The position numbers and the translations under genes are program-made. From assembly GCA_963825445.1 (NCBI GenBank), contig CAWGTM010000004.1:310001-374000 (forward strand): a stretch of 64,000 nucleotides of DNA, written 5' to 3'. The notes beneath the pieces were generated by a model. It was not told where the DNA came from and searched no databases. It saw only the letters and a program-made list of their open reading frames with translations. How positions within the stretch are numbered: position 1 is the stretch's first letter; the number at the start of each line of letters is the position of its first letter. The stretch is from Actinophytocola sp963825445. GTDB lineage: Bacteria; Actinomycetota; Actinomycetes; Mycobacteriales; Pseudonocardiaceae. Shown here in pieces: positions 43,850-56,186 of the stretch.

Positions 43850-44500
43850 CGACGGAAACGTCCGCGCGGGCGCCCTGGGCCGCTCGTCACGCCGCCAGTG
43901 CTGGACGACGTCCGGCGGCTGCGCGAGGCGGGAGCTAGCGTGCTGGTGAAGCGGTCGTCACCGTCGGCGGTGCAGGCGGCCGCCGGCCGGTGACTCCGGC
44001 TCCGGCTCCGGCTCGTACACCGCCATGGCCCATGGCTCGGCTCCGGCCGCGGACGTCGAGGACGAGGTCGCCCGCCGCCGGTCAGCGGCCGCAGCGCATC
44101 GGGCAGCTCGCGCAGGTCGGCCGGGTCGACCAGGGCCAGCGGCAGCGTCCGCGCCAGCCGTCGGAGCCCTCGACCACGAGTGCCGTCGCGGCGAGGCAGC
44201 CGGGACGGGGTCAGCCGCAGCGTCGGAGCCTCCGCCCAGCCAGCCCCGTCCATCGCGGCCGTCGCGCAGCCGCGTACCGTGCGGTCGGCCACCGCAGGGG
44301 CACCCGGCGCGTCCCACCAGGCCGCGAGGTGCACGACCGCGATCGGGAGCATCGCGCGCAGCCAGCACGTAGCCGCAGCAGGCCGCCGCCTCCCGACCGC
44401 GCGCCAGGTGTAGGCGACGGCCACCGCCAGAGCGCACCGGCGCCCACCAGGGCCAGCGACGCCGCGGCGAGGCGAGGGCGACGTCGGCGTCACCCTGCTC
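43850..44500 (-). CDS. Unrecognised protein between ftsK and rodZ-like gene
   Basis: The minus strand is open for most of this interval and reads a probable membrane start (ALAVAVAYTWRAVG), then LRAMLPIAVVHLAAWWDAPG and RTLPLALVDPADLRELPDALRPL. Codon bias suggests coding, but frames appear broken at both ends and I recognise no family. The boundaries are rough. Confidence 0.4.
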
Positions 44501-44503
44501 CGG

Positions 44504-47187
<2,684 letters not shown>

Positions 47188-47340
47188 GTGCGCAGGCGTA
47201 CGCCGTGGCACCACCCGTCACACCTGTCACACGCCGCCCAGGCCACGCCTGTCGTCCCCCCGAGTTGTGGCGGCGGCTCGCTGATGCGCAGGCCGGCACC
47301 GTCGAGCGCGTTGCCGCCACAGCTGGTCGCGGGCGGCAGG

Positions 47341-49029
47341 TCAGGCCTCGATGACCACCGGGATGATCATCGGGCGGCGGCGGTGAGCTTGCCGCCGACC
47401 CAGCGGCCGACGACCCGGCGGACGACCTGCTGCAGCTGGTAGGTGTCGTCGACGCCCGTCGCGATGGCCGCCGCCAGCGCTCCTCGATCCGCGGGATGAC
47501 GTCGTCGAAGACCGCGTCGTTCTCGGCGAAGCCGCGGGCGGTGATCTCGGGCCCGGCGGCACCTTGCCGGTCACCGAGTCGACGACGACGAAGATCGAGA
47601 TGAAGCCCTCGTCGCGCAGGATCCGCCGGTCGTTCAGCAGCGCCTCGGTGATGTCGCCCACCGCCGGAGCCGTCGACGTACACGAAGCCGCAGGCGACCG
47701 TGCCGACGACTTCGCCACGCCGTCGACCAGGTCGACGACCGTGCCGTCGTCGGCCGATGATCACGCGTCGCGCGGGCACGCCGGTCGCGACCGCGAGGTC
47801 GGCGTTGGCCACGAGGTGGCGGACCTCGCCGTGCACCGGCATGACGTTGCGCGGCCGGACGATGTTGTAGCAGTAGAGGAGCTCGCCGGCGCTGGCGTGG
47901 CCGGACACGTGGACCAGCGCGTTGCCCTTGTGCACGACGTGCGCGCCCAGCCGGGTGAGCCCGTTGATCACCCGGAAGACCGCGTTCTCGTTGCCCGGGA
48001 TCAGGCGACGAGGCCAGCACGACCGTGTCGCCCTCGCCGACCTCGATCCGGTGGTCGCGGTTGGCCATCCGCGACAGCGCGGCCATCGGCTCGCCCTGCG
48101 ACCCGGTGCAGATCAGCACCTGGTCGTCGGGGCGGTTGTCGCAGCGCGCGTGCCGTCGACCAGCACGCCCGGCGGGCACGCTGAGGTAGCCGAGGTCGCG
48201 GGCGACGCCCATGTTGCGCAGCATCGACCGGCCGACCAGCGCGACCTTGCGCCCGTGCGCGTCGGCCGCGTCCAGCACCTGCTGCACCCGGTGCACGTGG
48301 CTGGAGAAGCAGGCCACGATGACCCGCCGCTCGGCCGCGAGAAGACCCGGTCGAGCACCTGGCCGATGTCGCGCTCGGCGTGGTGAACCCGGGCACCTCG
48401 GCGTTGGTCGAGTCGACCATGAACAGGTCGACGCCCTCCTCGCCGAGCCGGGCGAAGGCCCGCAGGTCGGTGAGCCGGTCGTCCAGCGGCAGCTGGTCCA
48501 TCTTGAAGTCGCCGGTGTGCAGGAGCGGGCCCGCCGGGGTGCGTACGGCGACCGCCAGCGCGTCCGGGATCGAGTGGTTGACCGCGACGAACTCGCAGTC
48601 GAACGGCCCGAGCGGCTCGCCGCTGGCCCTCGCGACGACGGTCAGGGCGGTACGGCGTGATCCGGTGCTCCTTGAGCTTGGCCTCGACCAGCGCCAGGGT
48701 GAGCTGGGAGCCGACCAGCGGGATGTCCGGCCGCTCGCGCAGCAGGTACGGCACCGCGCCGATGTGGTCCTCGTGGCCGTGGGTGAGGACGACCGCCTCG
48801 ATGTCGCCGAGCCGGTCGGCGGATGTAGTCGAAGTCGGGCAGGATCAGGTCGACGCCGGGCTGGTGGTCCTCGGGGAAGAGCACGCCGCAGTCGATGATG
48901 AGCAGCCGGCCGTCGTGCTCGAGGACGGCCATGTTGCGGCCGACCTCGCCGAGCCCGCCGAGCGGCACGATGCGCAGGCCGTGCCGGGCAGCCGCGGCGG
49001 GGCGCCAGCGCGGGGTGCGGATGGGTCAT
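47341..49029 (-). CDS. rnj: Ribonuclease J (frameshifts)
   Basis: This metallo-beta-lactamase/beta-CASP exo- and endoribonuclease participates in RNA decay and maturation. The N-terminus reads MTHPHPALAP, then VPLGGLGEVGRNMAVLEHDGRLLIIDCG, and HGHEDHIGAVPYLLRERPDIPLVGSQLTLALVEAKL. The HxHxDH metal motif is recovered only by joining two frames around 48,780. Also visible are EFVAVNHSIPDALAVAVRTPAGPLLHTGDFKMDQ, SHVHRVQQVLDAADAHGRKVALVGRSML and the C-terminal RPMIIPVVIEA. About eight indels. It lies between ftsK and dapA as in Nocardioides-like genomes. Confidence 0.88.
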
Positions 49030-49089
49030 CTGGCGTCACAGGAGTCCTCCGGGGATCTGGTGGAGGTCGGCAGGCGAGCAGGCCGGCGC

Positions 49090-50034
49090 CTAGGTCGTCG
49101 CGTCAGCGCGCCACCTCCGCGCGTCGCCCGGCAGCCGGACCCGCACGGCCGGTTGGCGAGCACGCCCTGCAGCTCGAGCGCCGGCCTTGGCATCAGCACG
49201 CCCTGGGTGCGGGTCATGACGCCGTCGCACGGCGGGCAGCAGCTCGACGTGCAGCTTGCGCGCGCGTGGCCAGGTCGCCGGCGTCGACGGCCTCGACCAT
49301 CGCGGCGTACCGCGCGGCGGCGCGACGTGGGCCACGACCGACACGACGCCCGGTCGCGCCCAGGGCGAGCCACGGCAGGTTGAGCGTGTCGTCGCCGGAG
49401 TAGTAGGCGAGGCCGGTCTCGGCCATGCACGAGCGAGCCCTCGAACAGGTCGCCCTTGGCGTCCTTGACGGCCAGGATCCGGGGGTGCTCGGCGAGGCGC
49501 GAGCAGGGTCTCGTGCCGGATCGCAGCGCCGGTGCGGCCCGGGATGTCGTAGAGCATGACCGGCAGGTCGGTGGCGTCGGCGACGGCGCGTGAAGTGGGC
49601 GAGCAGCCCGTCCTGCGGCGGCTTGTTGTAGTACGGCGTGACGACCAGCAGGCCGTGCGCACCGGCTTCGCGGCCGCCTGCCGGCGAGGTCCAGCGTGTG
49701 CCGGTGTCGTTGGTGCCGACGCCGGCGACGACGCGGGCCCGGTCGCCGACGGCCTCGAGCACGGCCCGCAGCAGGTCGTCCTGCTCGGCTCGGTCGTGGT
49801 CGGGGCCTCACCGGTCGTGCCGCTCACGACCAGCCCGTCGCAGCCCTGGTCGACCAGGTGGGCGGCCAGCCGTGCGCGCGGCGTCGAGGTCGAGCGCCGC
49901 CGTCGGCGTCGAACGGCGTGACCATCGCGGTGAGCACCCGCCCGAACGCGTCGGCCGCGGCCGCGTCTCGCGACGGCCGGTCGGCACCGCCGAGCGCGTG
50001 CGCCAGACCGTGAATCGGGCGCTCGGTCCGGCAT
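49090..50034 (-). CDS. dapA: 4-Hydroxy-tetrahydrodipicolinate synthase (frameshifts)
   Basis: This enzyme condenses pyruvate with aspartate semialdehyde in lysine and diaminopimelate synthesis. By joining frames: FGRVLTAMVTPFDADG, the GTTGE motif region, HGLLVVTPYYNKPPQDGLLAHF with the YY motif, PVMLYDIPGRTGAAIRHETLL, VKDAKGDL with the Schiff-base Lys, ETGLAYYSGDDTLNLPWLALGATG, and C-terminal QGVLANRPCR and VRLPGDARRW. About ten single-base indels lie in 950 bp, the densest damage in the window. The expected length of ~300 residues fits. Confidence 0.87.
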   Translation of the reverse strand: MPDRAPDSRSGARARRCRPAVARRGRGRRVRAGAHRDGHAVRRRRRRSTSTPRARLAAHLVDQGCDGLVVSGTTGEAPTTTEPSRTTCCGPCSRPSATGPASSPASAPTTPAHAGPRRQAAAKPVRTACWSSRRTTTSRRRTGCSPTSRAVADATDLPVMLYDIPGRTGAAIRHETLLAPRRAPPDPGRQGRQGRPVRGLARAWPRPASPTTPATTRSTCRGSPWARPGVVSVVAHVAPPRGTPRWSRPSTPATWPRARKLHVELLPAVRRRHDPHPGRADAKAGARAAGRARQPAVRVRLPGDARRWRADATT

Positions 50035-50194
50035 GGAGGCCACGCTACCGCTCGCCGGTGCGCGGCTCGCGGAGCGAGCCGCGGTCGCGGCGTCCGCGGA
50101 ACGTCGGTCGCTGCCGCACGATGCGCCGGCCCGCCGTACCGCCGCGGAGGCGGCACGACGAGCCGGCGGAGTGACGGCTGACGCGTGGTCGGGA

Positions 50195-50664
50195 TCAGCA
50201 GGCGAGGTGCACCTGGAACGGCCGGTCGGCGTGGCGCCGGTCACGTCGGAGGTGGCGACGTAGGTCGACTTGGGCTTGCCGACCCGGCCGACCGTCGTGA
50301 TGAAGCCAGGCGCCTCGGTGCCGGACGACCCCGGCAGACCGATGGTGGCGAACCGGCCGCACAGCCGCTCGCTGCGCGTCCAGTTGATCTGGTACTGACC
50401 GGTCGCCGAGGCGCTTCGTGCCTCTTGACGCCACAGCTGCCGCGGGCGGGCGAGCCGTCGGCGTTCACGACGACCCAGTACTTCGTACACGAGGTCTTCG
50501 CGTGGGTGCGAGCGCGCGGTGCGGGTCGGCGCCCTGGACGCCGTTCGCGCCGCCGGGCTGACCGTTGGCGGTCTGGGCGAACCCGCGCCGCCGAGGAGGC
50601 CGACGGTGAGAACGCCGGCCGCCACGATGCGCGACCGCTTGCCTGTGTTGAGGAATCGTGACAT
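50195..50664 (-). CDS. Small secreted protein of unknown function (frameshifts)
   Basis: The ATG at 50,664 starts a signal-peptide-like sequence: SRFLNTGKRSRIVAAGVLTVGLLGGAG. Later parts, in alternating frames, are CTKYWVVVNADGSPARG, SATGQYQINW, CGRFATIGLPGSSGTEAPGFITTVG and a Cys at the end (PFQVHLAC), suggesting a disulfide-containing secreted domain of ~130 residues. I do not recognise the family. Three direct GTGATAC repeats lie 107-147 nt upstream of its start. Confidence 0.55.
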
Positions 50665-50759
50665 GACTGCTCCCTGTTCGGACGGCCACCCACGGGTGTC
50701 CGGATGGATACGGAGGTTGAGCGGATCGCCGCTGCGATCACACGTGTCCAAGGACGCGC

Positions 50760-51316
50760 TCAGGTCCGTTGTGATACAGGGAATGCAGTGATACGAGGAC
50801 CTTCGTGATACATGAATGCGGCCCTGACCGGGATCAGCGGTCGGCTGGGGCCGCCGCGGTCGTACGTCACGATCGCGTACCCCTCGTGCACCTCGCGATC
50901 GGTCTCCTGCCACCGGCTCCAGTCCACGTCGGGGAACACCGTGTCACCGTCGGGTTCCTGCTCGACCCAGGTGATGACGAGACGGTCCGCGCACGGCAGC
51001 GTCTGCTCGTACACGGTCGCGCCGCCAGCGACGAAGACGTCGTCGTCGATCGCCTCGCAGCAGCCATGGCGTCGTCAACCGAGTGCCGCACCAGGACGCC
51101 GTCAGCGGTCCAGTCGGCGTCGCGGGTCACGACGACGGTCGTGCGGCCGGGAAGCGGGCGGCCGATCGACTCGTAGGTACGCCGGCCCATCACCAGCGGG
51201 TGGCCGATTGTCAGCGCCTTGAACCGGCGCAGGTCACCTGTCGGCGGCCACGGCAGCCCGCCGTCGCGCCCGATGACGCCGTTGCGCGCGATCGCGACCA
51301 CCAGGGTGACGCTCAT
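50760..51316 (-). CDS. folA: Dihydrofolate reductase (one frameshift, extended C-terminus)
   Basis: This NADPH-dependent enzyme reduces dihydrofolate, which is produced by ThyA next door. SVTLVVAIARNGVIGRDGGLPWPPTGDLRRFKALTIGHPLVMGRRTYES covers the active site; the usual acidic residue after the PW loop should lie in the DLRRFK region. One indel near 51,055 separates VDDAMAAA from VYEQTLPCADRLVITWVEQEPDGDTVFPDVDW. The normal end is near YAIVTYDR; here the frame runs ~25 residues further through repeat DNA, probably because of another indel or a lost stop. Confidence 0.9.
50771..50811. promoter_or_regulatory. Three GTGATAC direct repeats at exact 17-bp spacing
   Basis: GTGATAC begins at 50,771, 50,788 and 50,805. 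The array lies at the end of folA and upstream of the secreted-protein gene, and could be a regulator-binding array. Same-face helical phasing is not expected at 17 bp. Confidence 0.55.
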
Positions 51317-51347
51317 GCCCGCCGACCCTAGCGGCGGCCCTCTCCCG

Positions 51348-51410
51348 CGCTGAGCGTGACGTTTCCGTTGCCACTCGAGCCAGAAGGCCCCGAAAACGTC
51401 ACTCTCAGCG
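51348..51410. repeat. Long hairpin between thyA and folA
   Basis: CGCTGAGCGTGACGTTT pairs with AAACGTCACTCTCAGCG (51,394-51,410), 16 of 17 positions plus one G-T, around a 29-nt loop. It could act as an attenuator or terminator between the two genes or be a REP-like intergenic element. Confidence 0.75.
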
Positions 51411-51433
51411 GGGCGTCCCGGGCGTGGCGCTGA

Positions 51434-52228
51434 TCAGACGGCGATCGGTGCCTTGATGGGCGGGTACGGGTCGTAGCCGGCGATCTTGACGTGCTCGAGG
51501 TCGAACGCATCGAGGTCACGCACGGACGGGTCCAGCCACAGCTCCGGCAGCGGCCGGGGCTCGCGCGTCAGCTGCTCGCGGGCCTGGTCGAGGTGGTTCA
51601 CGTACAGGTGGGCGTCACCGAAGGTGTGCACGAAGTCGCCCACCCGCAGGTCACACACCTGTGCGACCAGATGGGTGAGCAGGGCGTACGACGCGATGTT
51701 GAACGGCACGCCCAGGAAGACGTCGGCCGAGCGCTGGTAGAGCTGGCAGGAGAGCCGCCCGTCTGCGACGTAGAATTGGAACAGCGCGTGGCACGGCGCC
51801 AGTGCCATCTGCGGTATGTCGGGGACGTTCCAGGCACTGACCACGTGCCGGCGCGAGTCCGGGTCGCGCCGGATCTGGTCGACGACCACACCGAGCTGGT
51901 CGATGGAGCCGCCATCGGGGGTCGGCCACGACCGCCACTGCCGCCCGTAGACCGGTCCGAGATCACCGGACTCGTCGGCCCACTCGTCCCAGATCGTGAT
52001 GCCGCGCTCCTGCAGCCACCGCACGTTGGTGTCACCGCGCAGGAACCAGCACAGCTCGCCGACGATCGACCGGATGTGCAGCTTCTTCGTGGTCAGCAGC
52101 GGGAAGCCGGCACCGAGGTCGACCCGCAGCTGGTGGCCGAAGACGCTGCGCGTGCCGGTGCCGGTGCGGTCGGCCTTGGGCACTCCCTCGTCGAGGACCC
52201 GCTGCAACAGATCGAGGTATGCCCGCAC
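51434..52228 (-). CDS. thyA: Thymidylate synthase ThyA
   Basis: This 264-residue folate-dependent enzyme converts dUMP to dTMP. It is complete and in one frame: RTGTGTRSVFGHQLRVDLGAGFPLLTTKK, WDEWADESGDLGPVYGRQWR, the catalytic Cys in MALAPCHALFQFYV, QLYQRSADVFLGVPFNIASYALLTHLVAQ, and the C-terminal IKAPIAV. The GTG start gives exactly the length of E. coli ThyA. With folA downstream it forms the thymidylate cycle. Confidence 0.97.
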   Translation of the reverse strand: MRAYLDLLQRVLDEGVPKADRTGTGTRSVFGHQLRVDLGAGFPLLTTKKLHIRSIVGELCWFLRGDTNVRWLQERGITIWDEWADESGDLGPVYGRQWRSWPTPDGGSIDQLGVVVDQIRRDPDSRRHVVSAWNVPDIPQMALAPCHALFQFYVADGRLSCQLYQRSADVFLGVPFNIASYALLTHLVAQVCDLRVGDFVHTFGDAHLYVNHLDQAREQLTREPRPLPELWLDPSVRDLDAFDLEHVKIAGYDPYPPIKAPIAV

Positions 52229-52309
52229 GGTTTCGACGCTAGCACCGGCCGCCCCCTGTCTCGCCCCGACGACATGCCTGCCTCGGCACCCAGCCGACAC
52301 CCGTCCGTC

Positions 52310-52364
52310 GAGTGGCGCAACGTCGTCGTACCCGGACGCGACTGACGACGACCGTGCGCCACTC
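52310..52364. repeat. Hairpin between paaE and thyA
   Basis: GAGTGGCGCA pairs with TGCGCCACTC (52,355-52,364), and GTCGTCGT with ACGACGAC, leaving a 2-nt mismatch and a 15-nt loop. It lies in the ~200-bp gap between paaE and thyA and may terminate paa transcription. Confidence 0.7.
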
Positions 52365-52430
52365 GGCGGGGACGCGGGGCACGGTGGTCGCGCGCTCGTG
52401 TCAGCGGCGGGCAGGGACGGGCCGCAGTGC

Positions 52431-53529
52431 TCAGCCGTCGAAGTCGACGACCACCCGGTCGCTGGTCGGGTGCGACTGGCAGGTGAGCACGTAGCCGCGC
52501 TCGATCTCGTCGGGCTCGAGCGCATAGCTGTGGTCCATCGACACCGTGCCCTCGAGCACCCTGGCCCGGCACGTGCCGCACACGCCGCCGCGGCAGGAGA
52601 AGGGCGCATCGGGGCGTACGGCCAGCGCCGCCTCGAGCACCGGCGCGCCGTCGGACGGCAGCCGCAGCGTCGACCGGCGACCGTCGAGCAGCACGGTCAC
52701 CTCCGCGCCCTGGCCCGACTCGGCGGTGGTCGCCGGCGCGGGTACGGGCGCCGACGACGGTGGGGTCGCGTCGGCGTGGAACAGCTCGGTGTGCACCTGG
52801 GCGGGTGACAGCCCACGAGCCAGCAACGTGTCGCGGAGCTCGACGACCATGGCGTGCGGTCCGCACAGGAACCACTCGTCGACGTCGTCGGGTGGCACCA
52901 GCGTGTCGAGCAGGCGCTCGAGCCGCGGCCCGTCGAGCCGGCCGGACAGCAGCTCGACCCGTCCGGGCTCCTGGGTGAGCAGGTGCAGCAGGCTGAACCG
53001 GCCCGGGTAGCGGTCCTTGAGGTCCTCGAGCTCCTCGGTGAACATCACGCTGCGGGTGGTGCGGTTGACGTAGAGCAGCGTGACCCTGGCCTCAGGCTGC
53101 TCCTGCAGCACGGTTGCGACGATCGACAGCACCGGGGTGATCCCGCTCCCAGCGGCGACGAACGCGTACGACCTCGGCGGGTCACCCTCACCAACCGGTC
53201 GTGGCCCGAACCTGCCCACCGGCGTGAGCACCTCGAGCACGTCACCGGGCTGCACCTTCTCGGCGACGTAGGTCGAGAACGACCCGCCCGGCAGCATCTT
53301 GATCCCAACGCTCAGCCGACCCGAGCCCGGCGGGCGTGCAGATCGAGAAGCTGCGCCGCTCACCGTCGTCGAGCGCCGGCGCGACGATCGCCACGTGCTG
53401 GCCCGCCGAGTGGGCATAGGCCTCGGCCAGGTCGTCGGGCACGTCGAAGGTCAGCGCGAGCGCGTCGTCGGTCAGCCGTTCCACGGACCTGACCGCGAGC
53501 GGATGGAAGCGGGCCCGCTTCTTCGCCAC
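52431..53529 (-). CDS. paaE: Phenylacetyl-CoA epoxidase reductase subunit PaaE (one frameshift)
   Basis: This flavin/ferredoxin-type reductase delivers NADPH electrons to the PaaA diiron centre. The N-terminal FAD domain (FHPLAVRSVERLTDDALALTFDVPDDL, GQHVAI, RRSFSIC) passes through one indel at about 53,330 into LSVGIKMLPGGSFSTYVAEKVQPGD, VAAGSGITPVLSIVATVL (NAD binding) and WFLCGPHAMV. The C-terminal 2Fe-2S domain has CRGGVCGTCRARVLEG and LTCQSHP, giving the four Cys ligands. GTG start 53,529, two nt from the paaD stop. Confidence 0.93.
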
Positions 53530-53530
53530 C

Positions 53531-54044
53531 TCAGAAGGCCTTGAAGTGGTCGAACGGCTCACGGCAGCACTGGCAGCGCCACAGCGACTTGCAGGCGGTG
53601 GAGCCGAAGCGGCTCAGCTCACGGGTGTCGGGCGACCCGCACTGCGGGCAGCGCACGGACAGGCTCACCGGCACGGGTCGAGCCGCCGTGCACCGGCGCC
53701 CGGCCGCTCGGCGGCGCGATGCCGTAGTCGGCCAGCTTGCGCCGGCCCGCCTGGCTCATCCAGTCGGTGGTCCAGGCCGGGCTGAGCACCAGCCGCACCT
53801 CGGCGTCGTGGTGCCCGCCAGAGGCGAGCCGCTGCTCGACGTCGGCCCTGATCGCCTCCATCGCCGGGCAGCCCGAGTAGGTGGGCGTGATGTCGACGCG
53901 CACGTGACCGCCGTCGTCGACCACCACGTCGCGCAGCACGCCGAGGTCGTCGATGGTCAGCACCGGCACCTCGGGATCGGGCACGTCGGCGACCAGGGCG
54001 CGGACGTCGGCGGCGGTCACCGTTGGGGGCGCTGCCGGCCGCAC
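53531..54044 (-). CDS. paaD: PaaD, phenylacetate degradation accessory protein (one frameshift)
   Basis: This is a DUF59/MIP18-type Fe-S maturation protein. VTAADVRALVADVPDPEVPVLTIDDLGVL and VDITPTYSGCPAMEAIRADVEQRL contain the conserved DPE and CPA motifs; WTTDWMSQAGRRKLADYGIAPP follows. After an indel near 53,680 a zinc ribbon (VRCPQCGSPDT, CKSLWRCQCC) and PFDHFKAF end the protein. The GTG start at 54,044 overlaps nothing; paaC ends 22 nt upstream. Confidence 0.92.
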
Positions 54045-54066
54045 AGTGCCAGCCTCGTCAGGTCGG

Positions 54067-54849
54067 TCACCAGGTCACCCCTGGCATCGACCTGGCCAGG
54101 CCCTGCATCTCGGCCAGCATCCCCACCAGTGCGTCGGTGTGCTCGCCGCGGCGCCCGCCGCCGGCTGCCGGCGCGACGTCGGGCGCGTCGAGCGTGGCCC
54201 GCGCGACGACGTCGCGCACGTACGCGAGCGCCGGCTCGCGAAGCGCTGCCGGGTCGACGGCGACGCCGGCCGGCGGACAGCCCGGCGACCAGGTCGTCGG
54301 ACTCGAACAGCTCGCCGACGTACGGCCACACGGCGTCGAGCCCGCGCCTGCATCCGCCGGTGCGACTCCTCGGTGCCGTCACCGAGCCGCAGCACCCACT
54401 GGGTGGCGTGGTCGCGGTGGTAGGTGACCTCCTTGACCGCCTTGGCCGCGATCGCGGCGAGCGTCGTCGTCGGCGGACGACCGCGAGCCGGGCGTAGAGC
54501 TCGGTCTGGTAGGCCGAGAAGACCAGCAGCCGGGCCATGCAGTGCGCGAAGTCACCGTCGTCGGGCGGCTCGAACAGCTGCACGTTGCGGAACTGCGACG
54601 CGTCGCGGAGGTAGGCCAGCTCGTCCTCGCTGCCGGCCGTCGGCCGCGCCGGCGTAGCGTCAGCAGCGCGCGCGCCTGGCCGAGCAGGTCGAGGCCGATG
54701 TTGGCGAGGGCGACGTCCTCCTCCAGCTCGCGGTGCCGCGGCGATCCACTCCCCCATCCGCTGGGCGTAGCACCAGCGCGTCGTCGGCGAGCCGCAGCGC
54801 GTAGTCGGCCGCGCGCGCACCGGGCTGCTCGTCGGGGCCGCGGCGTCAC
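54067..54849 (-). CDS. paaC: PaaC, phenylacetyl-CoA epoxidase structural subunit (frameshifts)
   Basis: This ferritin-like subunit forms the PaaAC core but lacks iron. Recovered parts: EWIAAAPELEEDVALANIGLDLLGQARALLTL, DELAYLRDASQFRNVQLFEPPDDGDFAHCMARLLVFSAYQTELYARL, WVLRLGDGTEESHRRM by frame joining, LDAVWPYVGELFESDDLVAGL, and the end GLARSMPGVTW. Start GTG overlaps the paaB stop (GTGA). About six indels; ~250 residues expected. Confidence 0.9.
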
Positions 54850-55133
54850 AGGTGCTCGACCCCGTCGGGCACGTCGTAGAAGGTCGGGTGGCGGTAGATC
54901 TTGTCACCGGCGGGGTCGAAGAACGCGTCCTTCTCGTCCGGGCTGCTCGCGGTGATGGAGCCGGCCGGCACGACCCAGATCGAGACGCCCTCCTCCGGCG
55001 GGTGTACACGTCGCGTGCGTTGCGCAGGGCCATCTCGGCGTCCGGTGCGTGCAGGCTGCCGACGTGCATGTGCGAGAGCCCGCGCTCGCGACCGGACGAA
55101 GACCTCCCAGAGCGGCCAGCCCCGGCTGCTCAT
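54846..55133 (-). CDS. paaB: PaaB, phenylacetyl-CoA epoxidase subunit
   Basis: This ~95-residue subunit bridges the PaaAC complex. MSSRGWPLWEVFVRSRAG begins the protein, and SHMHVGSLHAPDAEMALRNARDVYTRR lies in another frame, showing indels near 55,090 and 55,000. The end is EGVSIWVVPAGSITASSPDE, FDPAGDKIYRHPTFYDVPDGVEHL. The ATG overlaps the paaA stop as ATGA. Confidence 0.9.
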   Translation of the reverse strand: MSSRGWPLWEVFVRSRARALAHARRQPARTGRRDGPAQRTRRVHPPEEGVSIWVVPAGSITASSPDEKDAFFDPAGDKIYRHPTFYDVPDGVEHL

Positions 55134-56124
55134 GCCGCCGCCCGCGCCGGGTCGGCCGCGCGCGGCCTGCTGCTTGGCGGCGTAGGCGTCGGCGGCGTCG
55201 CGGACCCAGGCGCCGCGCTCGTGCGCGCCGCGCCGGTGCGCCATCCGCTGCTTGTTGACGGCCCGTTGCCCTTGATCACCTCGAACAGCTCGCTGAAGTC
55301 GATCGGCGCCGTAGCGCCAGTGCCCGGTCTCGCTCGTCGCAGGCCAGGTCGGGGTCGGGGAGGGTGAGCCCGAGCGCCTGCGCCTGCGGCACGGTCATGT
55401 CGACGAACCGCTGGCGCAGCTCGTCGTTGCTGAACCGCTTGATCCCCCACGCCATCGACGCGCCGAGTTGGGCGACTCGTCGTCGGGCGGGCCGAACATC
55501 ATCAGGCTCGGCCACCACCAGCGGTCGACCGCGTCCTGCGCCATCGCGTTCTGCTCGGCGGTGCCGTGCGACAGCGTGTGCAGGATCTCGAAGCCCTGCC
55601 GCTGGTGGAACGACTCCTCCTTGCAGATCCGGATCATCGCGCGGGCGTACGGGCCGTACGAGCAGCGGCTCATCGGCACCTGGTTGATGATGGCGGCGCC
55701 GTCGACCAGCCAGCCGATGGCGCCGATGTCGGCCCAGGTGGGGGTCGGGTAGTTGAAGATCGAGGAGTACTTCTGCCGGCCGGTGTGCAGCAGGTCGAGC
55801 AGGTCGGCCCGGTCGACGCCGAGAGTCTCGGCCGCGGCGTAGAGGTAGAGGCCGTGGCCGGCCTCGTCCTGCACCTTGGCCATCAGGATCGCCTTGCGCT
55901 TGCAGGCTCGGCGCCCGGCTGATCCAGTTGCCCTCGGGCTGCATGCCGATGATCTCGGAGTGCGCGTGCTGGGCGATCTGGCGGATCAGGCTCTGCCGGT
56001 AGGCGTCCGGCATCGCGTCGCGCGGCTCGACCCGCCCGTCGTGGTCGATCAGGGCCAGGAAGGCCGGGTCGTCCTCGGCCGGGTCGGCGACCTCGGCAGG
56101 CGCGGTGGAGTCGTTGCCGTACAC
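55130..56124 (-). CDS. paaA: PaaA, phenylacetyl-CoA 1,2-epoxidase catalytic subunit (frameshifts)
   Basis: This diiron subunit epoxidises the ring of phenylacetyl-CoA. The diiron ligands appear in DEAGHGLYLYAAAETLG, ICKEESFHQRQGFEILHTLSHG and the region around HAHSEIIGMQPEGNW. Also seen are RWWWPSLMMFGPPDDESPNSA, MAWGIKRFSNDELRQRFVDMTVPQAQALGLTLPDP and RHGAIDFSELFEVIKGNGPVNKQRMAHR by joining frames. GTG start gives VYGNDSTAPAEVADPAEDDP. A 12-bp palindrome lies 22 nt upstream, suggesting a PaaR-type operator. Confidence 0.92.
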
Positions 56125-56145
56125 ACCCTGGATGTTACACGTTCG

Positions 56146-56157
56146 CGCACATGTGCG
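56146..56157. promoter_or_regulatory. Palindrome upstream of paaA
   Basis: CGCACATGTGCG is a perfect 12-bp palindrome 22-33 nt before the paaA start, in the only promoter region visible for paaABCDE. Candidate operator; the regulator is not in the window. Confidence 0.5.
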
Positions 56158-56186
56158 GACCAACTGTAATACGTGCCCACCTCTGA

